From Elephas maximus indicus (Eukaryota; Chordata; Mammalia; Proboscidea; Elephantidae), in the NCBI RefSeq assembly GCF_024166365.1, contig NC_064846.1:28913866-28977865 (forward strand): DNA of 64,000 nt. Reading direction: 5' to 3'. Position numbers and translations under genes: made by a program. Position 1 is the stretch's first letter. Each line of letters starts with the position of its first letter. Positions 1-10,288 of this stretch are shown piece after piece. Under the pieces are notes generated by a model, which was not told where the DNA came from, made no database searches, and saw only the letters and a program-made list of their open reading frames with translations.

Positions 1-90
1 TTGTGTCATCTGCATATTGCAGGTTGTGAACAAGTCTTCCAGCAATACTGTTGCCACATCCTTCTTCATATAGTCCAGCTTCGCTGTTTA
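1..90 (-). mobile_element. RTE LINE fragment entering from the left edge (antisense)
   Basis: This edge reads as the complement of the RTE reverse-transcriptase region around the YADD box. It aligns by eye with 16044-16135 of RTE-1: the same string of landmarks (gtgtcatctgcat, gagtcttcc-like, ttcttcatata, ctccagctt) appears in the same order. Similarity stops near position 90. The rest of the element, including its 3' end, lies outside the window. It is old and has indels. Confidence 0.75.
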
Positions 91-327
91 GTTGTTTTGG
101 TATGGATGCTAAATCTAGTTTCTGTTACACCACGATGACCAGTCAGTTACCTTCATTCAAGTATGAACTTTCTTTCAGAATTGTCCTGCTTCTCTTCGTT
201 CACTAGTGCCTTAAAATACATTTGTTTTTGCCCTTTTTTTTGTTATTTTGTCCATAGCATAAAGTTGTAAACTGAAGGAAGATCATTCTTGTAGGAGTTC
301 CCTCAACCATACCTTGATTTACGCTTA
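91..327. other. AT-rich intergenic stretch, no feature recognised
   Basis: I see no open frame, RNA gene or recognisable repeat. A T-rich run near 220-245 is low complexity. The segment ends at the target duplication of the first AfroSINE. Confidence 0.5.
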
Positions 328-340
328 TTTAATCAGTTTT

Positions 341-504
341 GGAAACCCCGGTAGCTAGTGGTTAAGAGCTATGGCTGCTAGCCAAAAGGTCAGCAGTTCG
401 AATCCACCAGGCGCTCCTTGGAAACCATATGGGGCAGTTATACTCTGTCCTATAGGGTCACTATGAGTCGGAATCAACTCGACGGCAGCAGATTTGGTTT
501 TGGT
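341..504 (+). mobile_element. AfroSINE-a (tRNA-derived SINE, full length)
   Basis: A tRNA-like head carries RNA polymerase III boxes: box A (tagtggttaagag, about 356-368) and box B (agttcgaatcc, 395-405). A body with the hallmark 'caggcgctccttgg' follows, then a 3' tail ending in 'gtcggaatcaactcgacgg'. That tail resembles the 3' end of the local RTE LINEs, the presumed source of its retrotransposition machinery. A perfect 13-bp target duplication (tttaatcagtttt) lies at 328-340 and 505-517. This SINE type is confined to Afrotheria and is the main evidence for the host. Confidence 0.93.
395..405 (+). promoter_or_regulatory. RNA polymerase III box B of AfroSINE-a
   Basis: The 11-mer agttcgaatcc fits the TFIIIC box B consensus (GGTTCRANNCC) except at the first two positions. 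It lies about 30 bp after box A, as expected for an internal tRNA-type promoter. Several other AfroSINE copies here have diverged box B sequences, so this copy has the best preserved promoter in the window. Confidence 0.7.
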
Positions 505-756
505 TTTAATCAGTTTTAGTTAGTTGAATTTTTCTAGATAAACATTCTATTGTATATGTGTTATTAAATTTATTAACATATTTGTTCTCTATGTTCTGAG
601 TATCTACTGTAAATAATCAATAAAGAGTACCTATAAAAATAAAATAAAAAAAAGATTTTTTCTTTTTTTTATAAAATGAAAACATTTTTCTTTACAAAGA
701 TTAAAAATGTAGACTAATTTTTGATGAAAACAAATAAAACAATGGGTAGTTAATAT

Positions 757-923
757 GGAAACCCTGGTGGCATAGTGGTTAAGTGCTATGGCTGCTAACC
801 AAGAGGTCAGCAGTTGGAATCAGCCAGGCGCTCCTTGGAAGCTCTATGTGGCAGTTTTACTCTGTTCTATAGGGTTGCTATGAGTCGGAATCAACTCGAC
901 GGCAGTGGGTTTTTTTTTTTTTT
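757..923 (+). mobile_element. AfroSINE-b
   Basis: It has the same head, body and RTE-like tail as AfroSINE-a, ending in a T-run rather than an A-tail. Box B reads agttggaatca, a weakened TFIIIC site. A short target duplication with core tagttaa appears at 747-753 and 930-936. The copy is complete but more mutated than AfroSINE-a. Confidence 0.92.
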
Positions 924-1069
924 GGTTTATAGTTAACCTCTAGAGGAGATTTGCTTTTATTTCTGCCATTTCCTTGTGTCAGTACCAAATTTAGATTTCT
1001 TTAGATTATATTCTCTAAGTTTTGTAAGACAAAACAATGTGAATTCAGATCGCATACTTCCATGTGGCC

Positions 1070-1640
1070 TTGTATTAGTTATCTCTTGCTTCATAACAAA
1101 CTATCCCAAAATTCAGTGGCTGAAAGCATACATTTATTATCTCACAGATTCTGTGGGTAAGGAATCCAGGAAAAGCTTAGCTGGGTCGTTTGCTTCGAGG
1201 TCTCTCGCAAGGCTGCAATCAAGGTGTCAGCTAGGCCTTGCAGTCTCATCTGAAGGCACTCCTATGGACGGATCCACTTCCAAGCTCATTCACGTGGTTG
1301 TTGATTTAGTTCCTCAAGGACTGTTGGACTGATTGCTCTAGTTCCTCCCTGGTTGTTAGTCAGAGGCCTCCCTCAGTTCCTTTTTAAGTCAACCCCTCCA
1401 ACGTGGCAGCTTGCTTTATCTCAGCCAGTATAAGCACAATTTACTTAACTTAATCTAATATTTTAAATTACTTTAATCTGCAAGTAATTTTAATCTAATG
1501 ACACCCTGTCAACATTGCATGTTCTATTGATTAGAAGTAAGTTCTGCAAGGGAGGCGATTACACAAGGCCATTGACAGCAGAATGTGGGAATACTCTGGA
1601 ATTATCTTAGAGGCTGCTTGTCAGAGGTTTGGGCTAAAGT
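1070..1640 (-). repeat. LTR-like remnant, probably ERVL/MaLR class, antisense
   Basis: The block opens with 'ttagttatctcttgc..cataacaaactatcccaaaa' and continues through 'cacagattctgtgggt', 'gcaatcaaggtgtcag' and 'cttagaggctgc'. I know this order from old mammalian LTRs read on the minus strand. A 118-codon frame at 976-1332 runs through it but resembles no protein, and I treat it as chance. The outer limits are approximate and the exact subfamily is not determined. Confidence 0.5.
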
Positions 1641-2079
1641 TCTGAGTTCTCAGTTGATATTTTTTCACCTCATCACTGCATCATCAAGATAGATACGTTT
1701 CTTTGCTTTCCTGATCTATATAGAGAGTATTCATGGTAGCCGTTAATATGAGCTTTGGAGGCCAACCTTCATGCAGAAGACACCTACTACATTTCCCAAT
1801 TTGAATATGCTAAAGTATTCAAAATTCCTTTCCATTCTCCCATGTTCTATGTATCTTCAAAACAGAAATTTCAAGTCAATAAACAAAAGTCGATCTTGGG
1901 ATTCTTTTACATTCCATTTCAGACCTGTACAGATTCCGTACTTTTTTGACAGCTTAATAATTCAGTTAAATATGATTTTAAATATATATCCAATATATTA
2001 CATGTTGTTTTATTGATAAAGATATTCAGAATACCTAATTTTCAATGCCTTTGGCAACTGAAATCTCTATTACATATTT
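1641..2079. other. AT-rich intergenic stretch, nothing recognised
   Basis: Two short overlapping frames (1755-1949 and 1771-2016) have no recognisable domain and sit in AT-rich DNA. I read them as chance frames. Confidence 0.45.
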
Positions 2080-2775
2080 TATAATCCTTATTTTTGTCCT
2101 ATTCATTGAGGTAAAATTTACATAAAACAAAATATATCACCATTAAGTATACAGTTCATAGAGTTTTGACAACTGTATGCATCCATGTAGCCACTATCCC
2201 TGTCAAAATATAATTTGTATCACCCCAGAAAGTTCTGTAATGTCCCTTTGCTGTCCATTCCCACTCTTTCAACCACCCACCTCAGGTAATAAATGATCTG
2301 CTTTATATTAAAATGCATAAGTTTTGCTGGCTCTAAAATTTCTTGTTAATAGAATCATACAGCAAATTCTCTTTTGTATCTCATTCTTTTTTTCTCAGCA
2401 TAATTTTTGGAGAGTCATCCTTTATTGTGTATATTATTAATTTATTCTTTTTATTGCTGAGTAGTTCTTGTATAAATATATCTCAATTTAATTATAAAAT
2501 ACTCTGATTGATGGATATTTTGGATGCTTCCAGTTTTTGAGAATTATGAATAAAGTTTCTATTAACATTCATGTGCATGTCTTTTGTGGACATATATTTC
2601 CTTCCCCACAATGAAATAACAGAGGATAAAATCTATCAAGTTTTTTCTTAAAGTGGTGGTATCATTTTTCACTCCCACCAGCAATGTGTGAGAGTTTTAC
2701 TTGCTCCACGTTCTTCCTACACTTGGTATTATAATTCTTTTTAATTTTAGCTATTTTAGAGAGGCATGTAATGGA
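2080..2775 (-). mobile_element. Ancient L1M-type LINE fragment (antisense)
   Basis: Landmarks of an old L1 3' end appear in antisense order: 'tgaggtaaaatttacataaaa', 'agtatacagttca', 'gtagccactatccc', 'catcctttattgtg', 'tattgctgagtagt', 'ttttgagaattatgaataaa' and 'tcactcccaccagcaatgtg'. It comes from the 3' UTR and the end of ORF2 of a pre-afrotherian L1, much more diverged than the L1 copies between 16 and 63 kb. Confidence 0.75.
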
Positions 2776-2990
2776 GGCAAGCCAACAAAATGTGTGTTGT
2801 CAAAGAAGTTTATTCTGTCAACAACTGTAGGTCAGTCCTACTTTAGAACTTTGCAAATGTGTTTTGAATATATACCCACAGGGTGAGATAGTTGGGTTAT
2901 TCATTCAGAATGTTTCTCCTAATCATTGAATGAGGGCTGCTTTTTTGGAGTGTTTATTACATAGTATTATTGGCATACACTATAGATAGG

Positions 2991-3948
2991 AATGCGGAGT
3001 TGTTTAAAATCAGAAAAGATGGCATCAGGGTTGTATCCTTTCAACATACTTATTCAACCTGTATGCTGAGCAAATAATCTGAGAAGCTGGCCTACAGGAA
3101 GAAGAATGTGGCATTAGGATTGGAGAAGACTCATTTACGACCTGTGATATGTAGATGACACAACTTTGCTTGCTAAAAGCAAAGCAAAGAGGACTTGAAG
3201 CACTTGCTGATGAAGATCAAAGGTACAGCCTTCGATATGGATTACACCTCAACATAAAGAAAACAAAAATCCTCACAACTGGACCAATAAGCAGTATCGT
3301 AATAAATGGCGAAAATATTGATGTTGTCAAAGATTTCATTTTGCTTGAATCCACAATCATTGCTCATGGACGCAGCAGTCAAGAAATCAAATGGTGTATT
3401 GCGTTGCGCAAATCTGCTTCAAAAGACCACTTCAAGGGTTAAAAAGCAAAGAAGTCACTTTGAGGACTAAGGTGCTCCTGACCACCATGGTATTTTCAAT
3501 TGCCTCATACGCACGTGAAACCTGGACAACGAATAAAGAAGACTGAAGAAGAATTGATGCCTTTGAATTGTGGTGTTGGTGAAGAATATTGATTATACCG
3601 TGGACCGCCAAAAGAATGAACAAATCTATCTTGGAAGAAGTACAGCCAGAATGCTTCTTGTAAGCGACGTTGACAAGACTTCATGTCCCGTACTTTGGAC
3701 ATGTTATTGGGAGGGACCAGTCCATGGAGAAGGACATCATGCTTGGTAGAGTAGAAAACCAAAAAAAGTAGAGGGTCAGCAAAGAAGAGGAAAACCCACC
3801 AAGAGATAGATTGACACAGCGGCTGCAACAATGGGCTCAAGCATAGCAGCGATTGTGGGGATGGCACAGGACTGGGCAGTATTTTGTCCTGTTGTATATA
3901 GGGTTGCTATGACTTGGAACTGACTTGAGGGCTCCTAACAACAACTAC
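2991..3948 (+). mobile_element. RTE-2: 5'-truncated RTE LINE 3' fragment
   Basis: Sense-strand RTE sequence runs from the middle of the reverse transcriptase to the 3' terminus. The polymerase box reads YVDD (3148-3159) where other copies have YADD. A frame at 3155-3442 (about 95 codons) contains LNIKKTKILTTGPISS and VVKDFILLESTI, typical of the post-RT region. Beyond 3442 the frame is broken by indels and stops. The element ends in 'ctcctaacaacaacta', the RTE 3' signature. It is dead: about 0.96 kb of an expected 3.2 kb remains. Confidence 0.88.
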
Positions 3949-4249
3949 ATAGATGTGAAGAGAGTTCTAAGCAGCCAAAAATGCTCTTAGGCAAAGTGTT
4001 TCAGGTATTGGCTGTAGAAGGTTCTGCCAGCACACACAAAAATATGTGCTGAACTGATATGGGCAGTGTACTCAAATCATCTGCTACAGAAATCGATAGG
4101 ATAAATAGGTATGGTTGGGCTACAGATACGCATTTGAAAATTATAGGCATATTTAAGGCATTAGAATGCATTTGTGGTGTGATGGATCACTTTTATATGG
4201 CCTTTCTCTCTATGGTCTTGTAATTCCCACCAGATTACTAGGTGGGATT

Positions 4250-4349
4250 ATGCAAATAAGGTGCTTGTGGACCACCAAAGGGATTGGACAGCTTGCTAAT
4301 AATGCAATTAAGGTGCATGGCATGCTTGTGGGGGTGGGACTATGCAAAT
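4250..4349 (+). promoter_or_regulatory. Duplicated octamer (ATGCAAAT) sites in the LTR U3
   Basis: Perfect ATGCAAAT octamers lie at 4250-4257 and 4342-4349, each embedded in the longer repeat 'atgcaaataaggtg'. A degenerate third copy (atgcaattaaggtgc) sits near 4302. The octamer is the known binding site of POU/OCT factors. That they act as an LTR enhancer here is inference from position and repetition. Confidence 0.5.
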
Positions 4350-4663
4350 AAGGTGTATGGAACCCTAACAAGGGAATTGGTCAGTTTTGCCATCCTGCTA
4401 GGCTTAAAATGAGTCATCCCAGAGGTGGAAAGGGGGACCTGATGACCATCAATAAGAAGAGACGGTAGTGGAGCATGTCCTTTGGACCCTGGATCCCTGC
4501 ACTGATCCCTCCCAGACCCAGGGAACAGAGAGAGACAGCTGTAACACTAGAGATGGCAAGATGGTGAGAAGCAGTGGCAGAGAAGTGGGGACAGCAGAGG
4601 CAGCAGAACCAGGAGACTGGCAAGAGACAGTGCAGCGAGCTTCCTGGCTCAAGAAGCAAAAAA

Positions 4664-4930
4664 GTTGAGCACCTTTGGGCAGATGCTTGCTGGCGAAGTG
4701 GTGTGCCTCTGGGCACTTGACAGGGTTAGGCTCACCAACCCACAGAGCAAGAGAGCTGAGCACCTTTGGGCAGGAAGGTTCATGGTGGAGTGGAGTGCCT
4801 CCAGGCACTTTTTGGTGGGGCTAGGCTTGCAGACCCACAGAGCAAGAGAACTGAACACCTGCAGGCGGAGGCTTACTGGTAGATTGGGGTGCTTCCAGGC
4901 ATATATTGGCAGAGCTAAAGAGCTTTGTAG
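4664..4930 (+). repeat. Three ~92-bp tandem units within the LTR
   Basis: Units begin at about 4664, 4755 and 4850. Each opens with a variant of 'ctgagcacctttgggcag', carries 'gtgcctccaggcact' in the middle and, in the first two, ends with 'cccacagagcaagaga'. The third unit is more diverged and truncated. Repeated U3 enhancer blocks are common in retroviral LTRs. Confidence 0.8.
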
Positions 4931-5061
4931 TACTTGCTGGAGAAGGGCAGAGTCTGGACTAAGGTGCCAAGGGCCAGAGTGAGGCCTGCCTGTGGGCACG
5001 GCTGAGAAGAGGCTGTTCTGATCGAAGATCTGTATCCTAAATTGTAACCTGTTTCTTCCCT

Positions 5062-5067
5062 AATAAA
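5062..5067 (+). terminator. LTR polyadenylation signal AATAAA
   Basis: A canonical AATAAA is followed about 20 bp later by a GT-rich element. Its position near the 3' end of the LTR-like block fits the R region of an LTR. Confidence 0.5.
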
Positions 5068-5115
5068 CCCCATAACTGTGAATGTGGTCTGTGAGTTCTG
5101 TGTGGCCATTGCAAC

Positions 5116-5415
5116 AAATTATCGAACCTGGCAGAGAAGTAGAGAGTGTCCTGGGAGGGAGGGCTAGTGTCAGAATTGGTAAAAAGGTTGGAAATATATT
5201 TGATCTCCACCTCATAGGAATCAGCCTTGGGCTGATCTTGATTCTCATTCCCCCTTGTGAAGTTAAAGGAGATCAGCTGCCTCCATCACATCCTTTCTAC
5301 AGGATTGAGTCTTTTGGAGAGGTTTTATATAATGATAAGAAAGTATAGGTCAGATTCTTAAAGAAAACCAACATTTAAGAGATGTTTGAAGAGTAGAAAC
5401 TAACAAGAGTCAGGA
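5116..5415. other. Unassigned stretch between the LTR and the RPL31 pseudogene
   Basis: It may be residual ERV leader sequence (it starts right after the presumed LTR end) or plain intergenic DNA. An 88-codon frame (5082-5348) crosses the LTR boundary and matches nothing I recognise. Confidence 0.35.
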
Positions 5416-5448
5416 TACAGCCTTCCTTTCCAACCCGATCCCAGCACA

Positions 5449-5858
5449 ATGGCTCCCACAAAGAAGGGTGGTGACAAGAAGGGTCATTCTGCTATGAACA
5501 AAATTGTGACCAAAGAATGCACTGTCAATATTCACAAGCACATCCATGGAGTGGGCTTCAAGAAGCATGCCCCTTGGGCACTCACGGAGATCCAGAAATT
5601 TGCCATGATGGAGATGGGAACACTGATGTGTACATTAACACCAGGAATCAAAAAGATGTCTGGGCCAAAGAAATAAGGAATGTCCTATATCGTATCCATG
5701 TACAGTTGTCTAGAAAATGTAATAAGGATGAAGATTCACCAAGTAAGCTCCATATATTGATTACCTATGTACCTGTCAGCACTTTCAAAAACCTACAGTC
5801 GATATGGATGAAAACTAACAGAGGATTCTCAAATGAAGTAATAAAACTACAAAAGAGA
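5449..5858 (+). pseudogene. RPL31P: RPL31 processed pseudogene (60S ribosomal protein eL31)
   Basis: An intronless copy of the mRNA for ribosomal protein L31, a 125-residue component of the large subunit. The start at 5449 follows a short pyrimidine-rich 5' UTR remnant. Recognisable segments in order are [31 protein letters not shown] and FAMMEMGT. After a 1-nt deletion near 5622 the next frame gives [20 protein letters not shown] and [13 protein letters not shown] second deletion of about 4 nt near 5797 shifts the frame again, and the ancestral stop TAA lies at 5816-5818. About 40 bp of 3' UTR (..aataaaac..) follows; no clear poly(A) or target duplication survives. Two frameshifts and many substitutions make it non-coding. 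It was presumably retrocopied by L1 machinery. Confidence 0.93.
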
Positions 5859-6554
5859 GGCTACAGAAACATAAGAGGAAAACAAGGAGAGTGTAGTATA
5901 ATGCAAGTCAAGAAAACCAAAGCATTTTTTCCCAAAGATAGTGTCTTTAAGAATTTCAAATGCTGTCATGAAGGAAGGTAAAAACTGAAAAATGTCCATT
6001 GGGCTTAGTTATATGGAGGACACTTGTGGTCTTAGAAGGTAGTGGGCCTTGAAGGCAGATTCTAGTAAATTGAAGAAGGCTCTTTAAAAAGCGGTTCATT
6101 TCAGAAGTTTGTGAAGGTGTGGAAAAATTAAGACTGTAGTTAAGCAGAAACGTGGAATTGATGAAAACATTTTGTTAGCTTGATTGTATTCAAGGTGTGA
6201 GAGACATAGCATGCTTAACTGTTGATCGTGTAAAGAGGCAGTAGATAAAGTAGTAGAAGTTAAAGGAAATGGAGCCAGTAATCAAAACAGCCAGGTATCT
6301 GGAGGGAAGGTATGAGACTCAGAATACAAATTGAGGGACACAATTCTCACCTTTAACAAGTGGAACGTTGGAGAAGTTGCATCATACTACTAAAACCGTA
6401 TGCGTATATTCGGTATGCTTAAGTACTAAGAAAAAGGTTGAATGGATTGAGTTGGGAGCTATTAACAGTTATCTGCTTGTAAACCTGAGTTTAATATGGT
6501 TCTAGTAAGCAGTGAAGGGTATATAATGTTTTATTAATTCCTCCATATTGTTGT
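5859..6554. other. No gene; degenerate old interspersed-repeat sequence likely
   Basis: 5880-6040 has the look of an old mammalian repeat ('aaacaaggagagtgta..', 'tcaaatgctgtcatga', 'ccattgggcttagttatatgg'), but I cannot name the family. 6041-6554 shows nothing recognisable. The frame 5517-5981 that reaches into this block is only the shifted RPL31 frame read past its end. Confidence 0.4.
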
Positions 6555-6720
6555 GTGTATCAAAAGTTCTCTTTTATTGCTGAGAAGTATTCCATTGTAT
6601 GGAAATAACACAATTGGTTTATCCATTCACCTGTTGATGTATATTTGGATTGTTTTTAGATCTGAGATATTATAAATAAAGCTGCTTCAAACATTTTCTG
6701 TACATAATTTTGTTCATGGA
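6555..6720 (-). mobile_element. Short ancient L1 fragment (antisense)
   Basis: It contains 'tattgctgagaagtattccattgtatgg', 'tttatccattcacctgttgatg' and 'ataaataaagctgc' (given here as separate landmarks). These are the complement of the C-terminal part of L1 ORF2 and parallel 18000-18110 in L1-1. It is a single truncated relic. Confidence 0.7.
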
Positions 6721-6783
6721 TATGTTTTTGCCTCCCTTGGTTAAATATCTAAATGCTTTACAAGAAATTGCCAAACTGCAGCA

Positions 6784-7015
6784 TCATTTATTGAGGGCGT
6801 ATTATACGCTAGTCATTGTGCTACGTGCTAAACGCTTTACAAAAAACGTTTGGATTAAATGGTTGAAACAAGTCTTTTTGGTGGATATTATCCTCTTTAT
6901 TTTACCAGGGAAGAACCTCAGAATCAGAAAACTTAAGGAACATGCATAAGGTTACGCGGCTAATGACTTCAAAGTCAGGATTTAATTCCAGGATGTTCTG
7001 AACCTAGAACCTGTG
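6784..7015 (+). mobile_element. MIR SINE (sense)
   Basis: It matches the MIR core and tail in order: 'atttattgagggcgtattat', a 'tgtgctacgtgctaaacg' block, 'attatcctctttattttacc', 'agaacctcagaatcagaaaa', 'aggttacgcggctaatgact' and a final 'gaacctagaacctgtg'. MIRs are tRNA-derived SINEs mobilised by L2 before the placental radiation. The 79-codon frame at 6710-6949 is chance. Confidence 0.75.
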
Positions 7016-7779
7016 TTTTAACAAGAATATTCACCTAATGTCATTTCTGGCTTTAGATTTTGAGGTTTTGAAGATCTATGAGTAAACCGCAATTTGCAAT
7101 TTCTCTGGGTGGCTGTTGGTGGAAACCGGTCACCTGGCCAATTACTGAGCTTAATTTAGTTTTTTTCTATTTGTTTGTTTTGTTCAATATTTCATTAGCA
7201 ATTGTACTAATAAAATGATTAAGTGACAATAAATGCAACTCAGTATATCAGTTGCTTGTGGTTGATGTAGATGAAGAGAAAACTGTAGTCATAAGATTGA
7301 AGCTAAACAAATGAAAGAGGGAAATTCAAATCTGGTAGTGGCTCACAACTTTGATGTGAATGAGACTACCCAGGAAAGAAAATTGTGAAACTGTTTTAAT
7401 GAATGTGCAAGTCAGTGTAAAAATATTTTTCAAGTAAGAACAAAAAAATTAGTGGAATTTAAATAGCCAATATAAGATATTAATAGAAATATTATTCAGG
7501 GGGAAGGCAGGAGACTATACAAACATTGTCATATTTATAAATTAGATGAAGGCTCTAGGGTTGCTACTGAACTGATCTTTATTCTTTTCTGCAGTTTAAC
7601 ACAGGAGTGATGTTATAAAGGCAGTCAAGAACTTGGGGATTTATGATGTTCTTTGGGCACATCCTCAGTATTTTTAGCACTCCACTTTTTTTAACCTTTT
7701 CCTTTAGTAGAATGAATAAAAATGATCTGTTTATGTGCCTGTCTTCTTTATTTCACTGTGAGCTCTTTTAGGTTATACC
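7016..7779. other. No gene or repeat recognised
   Basis: AT-rich unique sequence. No frame over 60 codons, no splice-flanked segment and no repeat that I recognise. Confidence 0.45.
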
Positions 7780-7929
7780 TGTTGCCGACAAGTCAATTCT
7801 GACTCATAGCAACCCTATAGGATGGAGTAGAACTGCCCCACAGGGTTTCCAAAGAGCGGCTGGTGGATTCAAACTGCTGACCTTTTGGTTACCAGCTTTA
7901 GCTCTTAACCACTGTACCACCACAGATCC
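7780..7929 (-). mobile_element. AfroSINE-c (antisense)
   Basis: The reverse complement of the AfroSINE runs from the RTE-like tail (tgttgccgacaagtcaattc) through 'gggtttccaaagagcggctgg' (two adjoining short blocks) to the degenerate head 'ccaccacagatcc'. Box B in antisense is gattcaaactg, a mutated TFIIIC site. No clear target duplication remains. Confidence 0.9.
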
Positions 7930-10037
7930 TAATTAATCTTTATTTTTCCAGAAGTTAGTACGGTACCTGTACCACAGCTTATTGTAGGGACTCAATTGTC
8001 TGTTTAATGACCAGAATGAACGTATAAATAAGTGAATGAGACCTTCGGTTTCAATCAGAAAGAATTGCCGCACAAGTTGAAAAATATAAAATTGAGAAAA
8101 GAAAGTTTGCTAATGGAGCAAGATATTTTAGACTTTAATAGAAAAGGACATTGGATATTTTTTAAACTAGAGAAGATTCTTGTAAGAGACCTTTCTGGCC
8201 GTGTGGATCTCAACCCAATAATTGACTAAAGTTCTAGTTCTAGCAAGACATATGGTCATTAAAGAATAGGTCGGTGTAAATTTTCCCCATGATCCTGGAA
8301 ATGAAAATGCACCATTTGAATATCAATTCTGAAATGGTTGAGTGCAAAAGAGAGTCTGTCAAAATATATTAATTCTGACTTAATTAGAAAAGGAAACATG
8401 TTGTACGCCATTGTTATCTTTTCATTTGCTCTCTAGTTTGGCATTTCATTTATTTGTAATTTGAAAGCTGCAATTATTGTCAGTAAAGTGTAGATACCTT
8501 TAAAACTGGTAATAAAAGAGGGGACGGACCAATTTACAAGGAGCCCAGTCAGTCCCCTTAGGATGGGCCCCAATCCATAAACACACATGACAGGAAAATG
8601 CCGCAACCAAAACAGTAGACTCAGATGCTACTGACTTCGTGGAGCATGCCTCCAAACCTGGGATTACCTCTCAATCCATATGTGAAAACCTTGGTATTTG
8701 AAGTTGGCATAGATTATGAATGTCTTCTTGCTTAGATATTTCACCCTACTATCTAGCTAAGGAAGAGCAGACTCTAACAATTTTCTTTTTTCCTGACCCT
8801 GCTAAGTCTGATTATGATTGAATTCAACAAACTTAATTCTGCTGCCTCAGCAGCAGCAAAGTCATGGGATTCTGCCACCATTTAAAAAAAAAAACTTAGA
8901 CTGTTTTAAGAGCTATAAATGTGACTCTGTCCTCTCCCGAAACAGAGTTGCTGGTGTAGAACATCATTAAATACATCTTAATAATAACTTATTATTATTA
9001 AGTATCTTCTATAGAGAGTTCAAGGAGTGACCTGGAATATTGCCTTAGAAACAAATACATAATATACATTTTTTTTAGATCTTCCTCTGAGTGCTTGCAA
9101 TTCATTTAACTAGAATAGGAAGAATAGCAGTGAGAGACAATAAGTAATGAGGTTTATTTGATGGTTTCCCATGAAGTAAGATATGTGTATACTGATTAAA
9201 ATACAGAGAAGAAAAGAGGGTCACCTTGTTCTTAACTCATCCATCTACCTTATCTTTGATCAAGAGCATGGAGGTCACAAGGGAATTTCTTGGCAAATTA
9301 AAAGGAAAATTGTTCTCACAGTTAATTAACAGAGCATCTTAAGTAAAAAAAAAAAAAGTCTTATATATTTGGCTGATTTGCATCAATTGTTTACTGTGCT
9401 AGAATTTTTCCAACAACATTTTAAATATGTTAAGGTGCAAGAGCATTGTGAGTAGTAAATGAAATATTGTGAGTGCTGTTCCTTAAATTAAATTGCTCAT
9501 TGCATTAGCATTCTCCCATTTTAATGAGAAAACGGTCACAAAGAAAATGGCTCATGAAGGCTCTATGCACTATTTGCAATTTCCCAATCCAAAGAGCCTT
9601 AACAGTCCTTTTGTACCAAGCTCTAAAATATAATTAGTATGCAGGACCAACTGATTCCCGCTCAGCCTACTTCGCAATCTCAGAGCATCCCAGAGATGAT
9701 GATGATGATGATTTAATATAAATTAAGTACCATTAGAGTGCTCAGAGATATTTTTCACATCATTGCTACCTGAAATAGCCAGAAAGAATATTGCTGTAAC
9801 TCCCTCCTCAGGAAAATGACCCAGCTGCACGACAGAAATCATCTCTGCACCTGACACTACTAAATAGTTGGCAATCTAATATCCGCCACCTGCAGATAGT
9901 TTAAAGAAAGAAAAGAACATATTCTTCAAACTTTATCCAATACAGCCATTTGCATATTATAACTCCGCAGAATAAAATATTCTCCCTGAGGACAGGGCTA
10001 AGGAAAAACATTACGTTTCTTTCATTTGTTCAATAAT
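7930..10037. other. 2.1 kb of unique sequence; candidate conserved non-coding segment
   Basis: Essentially free of young repeats. The 65-codon frame at 8032-8229 has no recognisable domain. 9480-9960 is notably balanced in composition, has no repeat signature, and contains an ATTTGCAT octamer (about 9949-9956) and a (GAT)n tract (9694-9712). That look is typical of conserved non-coding DNA in gene deserts, but only a cross-species alignment can show it. Confidence 0.35.
9694..9712 (+). repeat. (GAT)n microsatellite
   Basis: About six uninterrupted GAT trinucleotides. Confidence 0.85.
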
Positions 10038-10110
10038 TATAGAAGTGTTTATTAAACATTATATGTTAGGCACTATGATAGAAACAGGAAATAAAAAATA
10101 AATGACAAAG
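10038..10110 (+). repeat. Ancient MIR/L2-like fragment
   Basis: The order 'gtttattaaacattatatg', 'ttaggcactatgatagaaac', 'aaataaatgacaaagag' parallels the widespread 'tttattgagca..tgccaggcactg' motif of old mammalian repeats. The family is uncertain. Confidence 0.35.
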
Positions 10111-10288
10111 AGTGCATGCTATAGAGGAGCTTACCACCCAAAAGATGGCGACATGCATGTATACAATAATTTATTCTGATATGTGTAATAATATAGGTAC
10201 GTACACTGTAAAATGGGAGAATAAGAAAGAGCAAATGTTTTACTATGTTGAAAATGATTATCAGTTAGCCAGATACATTGAGGCTGAG

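Larger units (their letters stand above)
4170..5115 (+). repeat. Endogenous-retrovirus-type LTR with internal tandem repeats
   Basis: The order fits a long terminal repeat. The U3-like part has repeated octamer motifs (4250-4257, 4342-4349) and three ~92-bp tandem units (4664-4930). A polyadenylation signal AATAAA (5062-5067) is followed by a GT-rich stretch (tgtggtctgtgagttctgtg). Overlapping frames on both strands (4414-5109) are by-products of the tandem units, not genes. I could not fix the TG/CA termini or a target duplication, and I do not recognise the subfamily. Sequence from 5116 to about 5345 could be residual internal region. Confidence 0.55.

Noticed and set aside
4414..5109. Cluster of overlapping frames on both strands (up to 119 codons)
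   Set aside because: All fall in the tandem-repeat LTR. The apparent protein repeats come from the ~92-bp units, and there is no recognisable domain.
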